Origin: Nematostella vectensis
Lineage: Eukaryota; Cnidaria; Anthozoa; Actiniaria; Edwardsiidae
DNA: 64,000 nucleotides
Assembly: GCF_932526225.1 (NCBI RefSeq)
Contig: NC_064045.1
Span: 11,258,442 to 11,322,441, forward strand
Direction: 5' to 3'
Part shown: positions 11,201 through 23,200 of the stretch, one piece after another
Numbering within the stretch: position 1 is the stretch's first letter
Layout: each line of letters starts with the position of its first letter
Translations under genes and position numbers: made by a program
Notes under the pieces: model-generated
Database searches by the model: none
Told to the model about the DNA's origin: nothing
Seen by the model: the letters and a program-made list of their open reading frames with translations, nothing else

Positions 11201-14200
11201 TGCCAGAACGATGAAAAAATTAATGCTTTGAATGGAAATAAGCCCTTTCTGACAAATAAACTTTCTGGCTTATACTTTTGATTTTTTGGCTGCTAAAAGC
11301 CTGAGCATGGTCAAAGCTTGCCACCAATAAAGTTATGCAATCTGCTGGTGCAAGACCCAGAGCTTGGGATTATTGCCATTTTTTGTAACCCATGATGTTA
11401 CAACTTATGGAGTGCAACATTTTAAAAATAAGCTATTATTTAAGATTTTTTTTTTCGTTTTTAGGAAGTTGATGACAATGGCTACCCAGTACACAAGGTA
11501 TATCCATTAAATTAGTTCAGTTAACCAGCACTATAAGCATGCTAAATTTTCTTTATAGTTTATATGCCTCTAGGCCACCTAATTGTTTGTCTTCTTACCA
11601 AATGTGTGTCCAGGAAAAAATGTATGTAGGGTCTAATGGCAATTCACTAACCAATCTAAAGCCACTCAAAGCAAATGTGGAAATCAGGGCTGGAAATTAA
11701 GGGAAAAAACGACGTCGAAATTTTTCAACTAGCTCTCAAATTGAAGTCGCATTTTCAAAAATTTTAGTCTCAAAATATGATGAAAGGTATTGCGCAATAT
11801 GAAAAAGTATTGCAAAATATTGCACAATATGAAAGAAGAGTGCTTGCAGATTGTTGTTTGCTTGTTTGTTTTTGTATTTACTCCTTTAAATTGAAATACA
11901 TACGTATTTCAACAAACACATTGCTCCAAATGTTATCATATACACTAATATTAACTAAACATAGTTAATTCACTGTATCATCAACAGCTTGAGATAGATC
12001 AGTCGGCAGGCCATCACGAAGCAATTGGGGAATGATTAGGTTACACAAACTCAAGTTCTTTCCAATGTCAAACTTTTAGAAGCACATTGTTATGCTAGTA
12101 TACTCCTTTATCTGATACACAACATCAAGTGTGTTTGTTTCTTACAATAAACATTAACATTGCATGGCGGAATCAATTGTCAAATAAGAACCGCCAGTAG
12201 ACAGTTAGGGCAATACCGCCTATACTATATACGTGTTGGTTTCTCACACTTTATTTGCAAGAAAGGCTAGAAAATGGTAAATCTGTCTTTAGGATTTATG
12301 TTGTTTAGTTTGGCATAAAATACAAGTCACAAAATTTTGACCAGTTGAAAAAGTTTAATTGCAAGATAAAAATATTTAGTCACAAAAGTGAGTCATACAG
12401 GTGCAATTTCCAGCCCTAAAAATGGTATTTTGTGCTCTTAAGCCTCGATCAAACAGAGATTGGGCTTGATTAGAGTCAATGAGAGCTCCAACTCCGGACT
12501 AAAATTTCTGGTTCAGTGTGGGATATCTCGATCAAGTTTGCAGAACAATGATAAACAGTTAACTGTGAAGATAGTATTGCAAGCTTGTTATCATAGTGAT
12601 TGGTGTTTTCCAGATAGACAAACACATTTTGTTTTCTGTAGGTTGCCTTGCTCTGTGGTCCCCCTGGTCTTGGTAAAACTACCCTGGCTCATGTCATTGC
12701 ACAACATGCTGGTTACAATGTGGTGGAAATGAATGCCAGGTACTGAGTAGGACATACAATAATAAAGAAATTGGCACCACTCATGAATTCTGTTCTTTGT
12801 TAACATTGTCTATTATTAATTAATTTAAGTGATGATCATGCTGTGGAGGTCTTGCCACCCAGATAAAGTCTGTTCTTTGTTAATGTTGTCTATAATTTAT
12901 TGAAGCGATGATCGTGCTGTGGAGGTCTTGCCACCCAGATAAAGTCTGTTCTTTGTTAATGTTGTCTATAATTTATTGAAGCGATGATCGGGCTGTGGAA
13001 GTGTTCAGACAGAAGATTGAGGTTGCTACCCAGATGAAATCTGTTCTTGGTGCCAATGAGAGGCCTAACTGCCTTGTTATTGATGAAATTGATGGAGCGC
13101 CCACAGTAAGTACTGTAGAATCTGATCTTTATGGAAACATGGATGTACTGACAGGCATACAGACAGACAAATGGACAGACAAATACAAGCCTATTTTTTT
13201 ATTTTATACAAACCCTTTTTATTTCTTCTTCAGCCTGCAAACAATGTATCCTTTCTGACATACAGACATACAACAGACAGACAGACAGACAATATGGATT
13301 GACATGGATGGACAGACAGACATATGGACGGACAGACAGACATATGGACAGACAAGCAGGCAGACAGATGAATACAAGCCTATGTTGAATCTTATACAAA
13401 CCCTGTTTTATTTCTTCTACAGCCTGCAATCAATGTACTCCTATCTGTCCTCAAGCAGAAGCAATCAGGTCTGTGTCTGTTAGAAAGAGGGAAAATTTCT
13501 CTTGATTTAATTTTGCTCACTTTCCACCTCAATGGTTTGTATACCTTATTACACTTTAATTTTGTGCTTTTAATTTTGTGATTTTGAAAACTTCACAAAA
13601 ATAATGTTAGACATGAGTTCATAAAAAGTTTTGGGTAAAATATAAACCGTCTAATTAGCTCTATGGATCCATCCTGTCTATTTGGTTCTAAAATTCATCA
13701 TTACCATCAGAAAGAAAGTTGCCTCACTTTTATAAAAACGAATACATAAATTGGGAAAAATGAAAATCCCAAAATGTCATCATCTCGAAAATAGCCAAAT
13801 TTTTACGTCACAAAAGTGTAATACGGTTACACAAAAGTGTAATAAGGTGAACAAAACTGTTCGGAAGTATAGTGGTATCTAGATAACTAAAAATCTGATA
13901 ACTTGAATACCATTCTGACTTTTTACCATTTATACTATTTTTGTAGCCATTTATATTCAACTCACTCATACATGCTAGTTTTTATTTTGCTAGATGGTGG
14001 TGAGGTGAAAAAAGGAAAGAAGAAAAAGAAGATCCTTCAGCTCCTGAGGCCTGTTATCTGTATCTGCAATGACCAGTATGTTATAATTACTTAAGACCTT
14101 TCTAAAAAAGTAATACACTTGATTAAGGGCATTTTCCTGATTAATTATGCCTATGCAGAGTCTTTCTAGCATGTGAAGAGGGAGGGTCCAAAGGGTTCCG

Positions 14201-17200
14201 GCCCCCACCCTACTCATGTGGTGAGTTTGACACTCGTGGTGAGTTTGACACTTGTGGTGAGTTTGACACTTGTGGTGAGTTTGACACTTGTGGTGAGTTT
14301 GACACTCGTGACGAGTTTGACACTTGTGGTGAGTTTGACACTCGTGACGAGTTTGACACTTGTGGTGAGTTTGACACTTGTGGTGAGTTTGACACCCGTG
14401 GTGAGTTTGACACCCGTGGTGAGTTTGACACCCGTGGTGAGTTTGACACCCGTGGTGAGTTTGACACCCGTGGTGAGTTTGACACCCGTGGTGAGTTTGA
14501 CACCCGTGGTGAGTTTGACACCCGTGGTGAGTTTGACACCCGTGGTGAGTTTGACACCCGTGGTGAGTTTGACACCCGTGGTGAGTTTGACACCCGTGGT
14601 GAGTTTGACACCCGTGGTGAGTTTGACACCCGTGGTGAGTTTGACACCCGTGGTGAGTTTGACACCCGTGGTGAGTTTGACACCCGTGGTGAGTTTGACA
14701 CCCGTGGTGAGTTTGACACCCGTGGTGAGTTTGACACTTGTGATGAGTTTGATTGGTAAAGATGGTTCATTTTGATCTGTTCTTTGTAAACATTGTCTAT
14801 TATTTATTAATTTAAGTAACGATTAATTTAAGTAACGATTTAAGTGACGATTGTGCTATGGAGGTCTTGCCTCTGTTTGTCTGCCTGTCTGTCCATCCGT
14901 CCATCCACCCGTCTGTCTGTCTGTCTCTCTGTCTTTTTGTCTTTCTTTCTGTCTGTCTGTCTGTCTGTCTGTCTGTTGCTTGTCTGTCTGTTGTACTTTT
15001 TGTCTGGATGTCAGAAAGGAATGTGCCCATTTGGATAAAAATCTTGCTACCGTGGATTGATCTAGTGACCTATTATCAGAGCTAAGGGTGACATATTGAG
15101 CTTCATTGATCAGTGGCAAGTGAATTACTACTCTGGACCCCACCCTACGTTTTACGCTAGACACACCCCTGTCTTCACTAAGGGCCAGGTGCCAAATCTC
15201 TCTGGAAGGGAAAGAATTAAAACCCAGCTGAATTATGGCTTTTTAAAAACTTGATTTCTTATTGTTTTTATTATCCTAATCAGCCATTAGTCAAATTCCT
15301 GCTATACATTTGTAGACCACCGAATATTTTGACAATTTGCTTATTGTCCCATCAGCTATATATCACTTACAGTATGTATTGTATTATCACAGGTTCGTGC
15401 CGTCTCTTCGACAACTTCGTCAGCAAGCTCTGGTTGCCGTCTTCCCTCAAACCATTCCTGGGCGACTCTCAAGCAGACTTCTTGAGGTGAAAATCAAATT
15501 TTTCTTCTGGTGTTTCCATGACACACGAACAACAACAGATTAATGTAACCTAATATAAACAGACCTTTCATTTTCACCCTGTGTTTTCCTTATTGCATGA
15601 AATTTATATGGACACTGAGCGGGATCCTATCCTCCTACCCCAACAGATATACTGACACCTTTGTTTCGACTTTGCTGCAAAGTGTCCAGTAGCTTGTCAA
15701 GAAATTATTCTAGACTTGCTCCAAGGGAGACCTTTACTGAATGAGTAGCGTGAGTTCAAAAAGGAAGTGAACAAACCTTAAGGAGGTCAAAATTATACCT
15801 AAACCCAGTGCAACCAGCCAATATTAATCAAATGGGCCTTAGATCATAACTGCAGCAAGTGCCACAGTTTTCCTCATGTTGGCTACTGCCCTGAGATCAT
15901 CATTGCCTGGACAAGTGTCTTGGTTTGCCTTATATGTATTGGTTACGCCCCTGTGATGATGCCTCAGGCAAGTGTCTTGGCTTGCCTCATACTGGCTACT
16001 GCCCTAGTGTTGTTCGTTCGCATGTTTATGTCAATGCTAATAAGTTACCTTCGTAGTTATCACAACATGACGTGTTAATTAAGCGAATGTTTTCTCAGAT
16101 TGCCAGGCGTGAGGGTGTCTCAACAGACATGACAACACTACTTGCTCTGTGCGACAAGGCCGAGAACGACATTCGATCTTGCCTCAATACACTTCAGGTA
16201 GGACAAAACGCACTCAGTTGAACTTCACAGAAGCTTGTAAAAACAATACCAATGTCTTTTTTGTTAGAATCTCTGTTAGTCTCCCGTTTGTTATCCTAAC
16301 AGAATGCCAAGTGCTAGAAAGCATAAATCAATTGGAAGTGCTATTTCGTTTTTACTATCATGTAGGAGGCATGCTTACACGATTAGGATCCACAAATATT
16401 ATTGACGAAAAAGTAAAATGGTGTAAACAGGAAAAGTGGGTGGTTAGTGTATGCGTCGTGAAAACAGGACAGCGGTTACTGCCAAAGAAAGAGACTACTA
16501 GGCTGAGCGTTCAGATAAAATGTTATTGTCATTATAAGTTACTGTCATATATAAGTATTCAGGCTAATATATCTATATATCTATTCAGGCTAACGATGAT
16601 CGTTAAGTTCGTCAAAATGTCACAATTTTATTGCTACTTTCCTTTTGATAACAGAAGGATTCACACCTATATCCTGTTTCTCAACAAGAAGCCCTTGTCA
16701 GCCCCAATTTTGTTATTGTTTTCACTCAATATTGGACGGCAAATTATGAGAAGAAATCTCAATAGTACACAACCACTTATGCTTCATTTATCCAATTGAA
16801 TAGAAAAAGTAGTCCAGTCAATCTACGAAAATTTATAGCCGAACCTAAAAGTAATGGCAACACAAACAATTTTATTGTTAAATGATAAGAAAACACATTC
16901 TAAACAACATCCCAAAAAGTCTTCTTGGAGGAAATTTCGAAATCTCGAAATTGGACAATAAACAATTTTTTTGTCGGCCATCTTGGATTCCTTTGTTCTA
17001 CATGAGCGCACTGGCAGAGCGATCTCGTCGAGAGTGCGTTTGCGGAGGGTTAGTGCGCCATGAATAACAATGTATTTTTGGGAAGTTATAAAGGTCTACT
17101 CTATCATTTAAGACCGAAATCATTTGTGCTGCAATTACTTTTAGGTTAAACATTAGATTGACTGGACTAATATTGCAATAGCTCCCCCAAATCGACCGAT

Positions 17201-20200
17201 GGAAATGGATTCATTTTCACACTTGTAATTTGCTAGGCTGACAAAATAGCGGCTCTCAGAGGCTCCTTAACTAACACCTCTATTTGATTGTAGTTTGTAC
17301 ACAGACGCCACGGAAAGCTAGCCCTAGAGCACGTCCAATCAACAACTGTCGGCCAAAAGGATCTACACAAAAACTTGTTTACTATTTGGCACGAGATTTT
17401 CCAGCTCCCCAAGCCAAAGAGGAAGCGATTTGGGCTCTCGAATACTGTGGGTGGTACCCAAAGGCGCGCAGAGGATATCGGGTTCTTCACCAGTGATGAG
17501 AATCTTGGGGTTGATCCCACGCAGAATGTATCATCCTTGACGACAAGGTTTCATAATATTCTACGCCTGGCATCATCTAGTGGTCAATATGAGAAGCTTA
17601 TGCAAGGTATATTATTGGGTGCTTGCATGCATGGGATATAAAGAAGACTTTGTGTGTTCTGTCGTTTAGGTCTGTTTTGTGCATGTTAGCAGATGCCTTA
17701 AACGACAACTCTTGACAAGTATTGCGCGTGTGGTGAAAAACTTGAACATTAAGACCCAATTTAGGGGGGTTTCAGGTCTTCTAGTTCTTTGGATTCCTGT
17801 GGCGTCAATAGCTAGTGGGGGGCGCAAAGAACTGTTCCCTATTGATCATCATTACCATAGCATATCGATCAGCATCGATTGCCCTGCCGAATAGCACAGC
17901 ATTTTTTTTTTTTCGCGTAAAAAGAAAAAAACCCGCTGAATCTGCTGTTTATTTTTTTTTTCTGAAAAATGTGATTTTTTTACATATTAATAGCTCTTTG
18001 CAGGCATACTCACCTGTCACAAATGACAACAAGCCAGTCATTGAAGACAGCTCAAGGTTTCGCATACAAGGAGTTCCTTTGACCAAAAGCTAAATTCCAA
18101 ATTTTAAAGAAATTTAGAAGATAAGAAATTTAGATATAAGCGAGCAAAGTTGACTTAATTTCTGATCAGAGCACGACTTCTCCCTAAAAACGAGGAGAAT
18201 TCATACTTTGATTCATACTTTCTACATTTGAAAATTGCACTTCAAGCTTCATATCTCGAAGACGAATCCATTTGAAAAAAAACACTTTTTGATATGTTGG
18301 TTTACATAACATAAGGAACCTCTATGCAAAAATTCAAGCTTACCGAAGTTAACCAGACCTTATTTTGGGAAATCTTGCAATTTTTTTGCTCTGTCGTCAT
18401 TGAAGCAGATTACAATCATGGGTGTGGGTAAGTGCGTAAGCACTGAAGATGGTACCACAGGCCAGCATCACCAATAACCCCCCTTCTCTCCCTTCTATAC
18501 AGGTTAGAAGAGTGTGTTTGGGGAGATGGGGCCTCAGGCTTAACTAACATATGTAGAGAATCTGGTTTTTTGGACCTGGGCATCCCAAGCTGACTTGATC
18601 CTTAACCCCAACATTCAATCGGTTCTAAACATTTCCGTTTCAGGTCTATTTGAAAATTACTTGAATATCAAGTTTAAAGATACAGGTCTCAGCGCTGTAA
18701 GTATACATAATCGTTGTAGTGTTTTGATGATGTAATGAGTATTGGGATGAAAAGGTTGAGGTGCAGAAAAAAAATACTTCTACCCCCAAGATTGGCCTCT
18801 CGAGTCACCTGCAACTCACCGAGTTTAAATAAATGGTCTTCACTAACGAAGGACAAACATCAAATATCTTAAATAATAGTACAGTAATACCCGTGAATAC
18901 AACAGTACCCTTAGAGCCAGGATTCCATGGTCTGGTCTTCTTTAAAAAGGAAACGTATTTCCATTTGGGGCACTGTTTAAACACAATACACTAATCGAAG
19001 AGAAATTGGAAGCTAGCTGAGGAAAACCGCATGAGTCTTTATTGTTCTCTTGGCCATCCGCTTGGTATTTTGTAGTTATCATCGAGTTTCTACCTTTACC
19101 GTGAAAAACAAAGATGCACATGATGCCCCTTTAAGAATTGAAATTAGTGTCTTTTGGGCACCTTTGTAGATGATTTTAAAATCTGATAAAACATTTTTCA
19201 GGTTGTCAGTGGAACAGAGTGGCTCGAGTTCTCCGACGTCGTAGAGCGAAAGATCCTTCAGTCTCAGAGCTTCATGCTGAGAGGGTACAGCTCTTTTTTA
19301 TCCGTTGCCTTTCATCTACTGTACGCCACGCCTACTTCGTCAAAACTCAGCTATCCCAGCAGTCAGTACGAGGTGGGTCTAGTTTGTTGAGCCTGGATAG
19401 TGTTTGTACTTTTCATTCGCTCTGAGAAGCCGGTAACAGCGTGGCCATGGTGATACGGTGGGGCCAAGATAGGGTCAGTACGCAGGTCTTGCAAGCTGCG
19501 ATTTGATTGGGCAAATTAACAATATCCGCACCTCGACACTAAGAACGAGAAGAATAGAGACAAAAGAACTCCTTTGTAGAACAAAGATAATAGGAGAAAA
19601 AGCAGCAGCGTACTTACTGCCAAGATACGGTCTACAATCCCTAGCAAAATTATATGGGACAGCTTATGTACAAGCTCTCTTCTGATCCACCCCAAATGTG
19701 CGAACTGCCCCACTATTTATGAAAGAGACTGTAGGTCCAATTATTGGTTCAGGTTCCTGATCACTCATTCCTTCGGTGATAGCATATGAAATTTCTTTTG
19801 ATCACTCGTTCTTTCGGAGAAACATGTGAAATCTCTTTTGATCATTGTTCTTTTGTTGAAAATACGTGAAATTTCTTCTGATCACTCGTTCGTTCTGGAT
19901 AGCACGTAAAATCTTTTCAGGATATACTGCTGGCTGCTTTAAGGGGGTACATAATTCGTTAACCCTTTTCTATTTCAGTGTCATTTGCGCGAAGTCAAGA
20001 CAATGAACTTGCTTGAGTCGCTCAAATCCGAGGCTTGTCCTCGCATAAGACAAGTTCTGAACCAGCGCATCGCGTTACTGGATCTGTTTCCGCTTTTACT
20101 GGAAATAATTACACCTACACTTAGACCGGTAGGCTGCTATATTCATCTCTAATGTGTAGTTCAAGAAAATATCCATTACCCCCCCCCTCCTCCCCCCATT

Positions 20201-23200
20201 GAGGGGATTGGGAATTCCGGGGGGGGGGGGGGGCTGGGATGTTTAAACGGCCAGGAATTTCCAGAAGAAATAGGGTTAAATGCAATTTTCCCTTGACAGT
20301 TTTTTCCAGGGTGTTGGAAATTTCAGAGGGGTGGGGGGTCATACCTCCAACCCCCTAAATGGGGGGGGGGGGGGGGGGGAATGGATTTTTTTTGTAGAAC
20401 TACACGATATCAATGTTATCAGCATCAACACCATAGTCAGCATCATCAACAAGGACGACGGCGACGGCGACGGCTAGGACAACGAGATCGAAAAAGATGT
20501 GTACGCGCGTGGCGATCAATTATAGTTTAATTACAATGGAATAAGCAAAAGATATAATCAGAGACAAAAAAATAATAAACAAAGGACATTATTTCTACAG
20601 TAGCGAACCTGGTTAGAGGAGTTTACACTGCAAACGTCCGCGTCCTCAATTGACCGTGAAAAACGTGCTGCTATTGAATTCTGAATCAAATTCCATTGTT
20701 TTCTGCCGTCGGCGTCCGCGTTGCCGTCGTCGTTGCTTAAGGTCAACAATATCATAACGTCAGCAACATTGGCGTGAGAATCATTTCCTCCATCATCAAC
20801 TAAATCACCAGTTTCATCATCATTTCCTTATCTTATAATAATCGTTACCATTGCCATCATCATAATATTTTCCATATCATATAATCTTTGTTATTATCTT
20901 CATCACTTATATCTTATAATCATTGTTAACATCATCATTCCCAATTCTATGTTATGTGTTATAATTAGCGTTTACCGTCGCCATCAATATATTTTTGCTA
21001 TGTAATATATTTATGTTATATTTTTGTTTGTTTCTGCGGTGTTATGTTAGGTGAACATGCAGCTCTTTTCCGCACGTGAGAAAAAGCAAGTCACTGATTT
21101 AATTGACACAATGATCGCCTACAACTTGACCTACCACCAGGAGAGAAACAGCGACGGCCAGTATAACTATACACTAGATCCGTGAGTACCATATGGCTTC
21201 ATCTGCAATGCTAGAATTGGCGACGGGTATGGCTTTATGCTAGATCCATGGGCACCCTATGGTGTAATGATGCTGTCTTCACGTTAGCAGCGTCTACACT
21301 AGTCTCACGAGCCTCCCACAGTACATGCCCTGTCTTTTTTGCTCCTCCCACGAGACAGGTGATAACTAGTTTCATTTAAATGACTAGTCATCTATTCACG
21401 TGAAAACGCTTAGATTTTGGATACCATGTTTAAACTTTTCAATTTTATCTTTATCTTTTATCTGCTTAAAATCTTCCTCCTTCTGTCAAATTGCTATTTA
21501 CCAAACATTTGTTATAACACTTGTTTTCCACTTTTTGTCTGTTAATATACAGGAATATAGAAGAGGCTGTCAAGTTTCCTGGTCTGGCTCAACACAAGCA
21601 GCTTACGTATGCCACCAAGCAACTCGTAGCTAGAGAGGTGAGTATATCAGCGCTAGAGAGGTGAATATACCAGCGCTAGAGAGGTGAGTATATCAGCGCT
21701 AGAGAGGTGAGTATACCAGCGCTAGAGAGGTGAGTATACCAGCGCTAGAGAGGTGAGTATACCAGCGCTAGAGAGGTGAGTATACCAGCGCTAGAGAGGC
21801 GAGTATACCAGCGCTAGAGAGGTGAGTATATCAGCGTGAAATATGCTTATTTATATGCAATAGAACAGTATGGTTGTCTTATACTTTATAAAAGTAGCCA
21901 GTCCATGATAAAGCTCACTTATTGTACCTATATCACAGTTGTACGCTTCTGGTAATGGCCTCACTCATAGTACCTATATCACAGTTGTACGCTTCTAGTA
22001 ATGGCCTCACTCATAGTACCTATATCACAGCTGGACGCTTCTAGTAATGGCCTCACTCATAGTACCTATATCACAGTTGTACGCTTCTAGTGATGGGCTC
22101 ACTCATAGTACCTATATCACAGTTGTACGCTCCTAGTGATGGGCTCACTCATAGTACCTATATCACAGTTGGACGCTCCTAGTGATGGGCTCACTCATAG
22201 TACCTATATCACAGTTGGACGCTCCTAGTGATGGGCTCACTCATAGTACCTATATCACAGTTGGACGCTCCTAGTGATGGGCTCACTCATAGTACCTATA
22301 TCACAGTTGTACGCTCCTAGTGATGGGCTCACTCATAGTACCTATATCACAGTTGTACGCTCCTAGTAATGGCCTCACTCATAGTACCTATATCACAGTT
22401 GTACGCTTCTAGTAATGGCCTCACTCATAGTACCTATATCACAGCTGGACGCTTCTAGTAATGGCCTCACTCATAGTACCTATATCACAGTTGTACGCTT
22501 CTAGTGATGGGCTCACTCATAGTACCTATATCACAGTTGTACGCTCCTAGTGATGGGCTCACTCATAGTACCTATATCACAGTTGGACGCTCCTAGTGAT
22601 GGGCTCACTCATAGTACCTATATCACAGTTGTACGCTCCTAGTGATGGGCTCACTCATAGTACCTATATCACAGTTGGACGCTCCTAGTGATGGGCTCAC
22701 TCATAGTACCTATATCACAGTTGTACGCTCCTAGTGATGGGCTCACTCATAGTACCTATATCACAGTTGTACGCTCCTAGTAATGGCCTCACTCATAGTA
22801 CCTATATCACAGTTGGACGCTCCTAGTGATTGGCTCACTCATAGTACCTATATCACAGTTGGACGCTTCTAGTAATGGCCTCACTCATAGTACCTATATC
22901 ACAGTTGTACGCTCCTAGTAATGGCCTCACTCATAGTACCTATATCACAGTTGGACGCTCCTAGTGATTGGCTCACTCATGGTACCTATATCACAGTTGG
23001 ACGCTTCTAGTAATGGCCTCACTCATAGTACCTATATCACAGTTGTACGCTCCTAGTAATGGCCTCACTCATAGTACCTATATCACAGTTGGACGCTCCT
23101 AGTGATAGGCTCACTCATAGTACCTATATCACAGTTGGACGCTCCTAGTGATAGGCTCACTTATAGCACCTATATCACAGTTGTACGCTTCTAGTAATGG

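Noticed and set aside
14173-14775. Long open frames on both strands encoding VSLTP/SPRVSN-type repeats
   Set aside because: Direct product of an 18-bp minisatellite inside a CHTF18 intron.
16149-16799. 216-codon plus-strand frame
   Set aside because: Starts inside CHTF18 exon 14 in the wrong frame and runs into the intron and the edge of a MITE; no domain.
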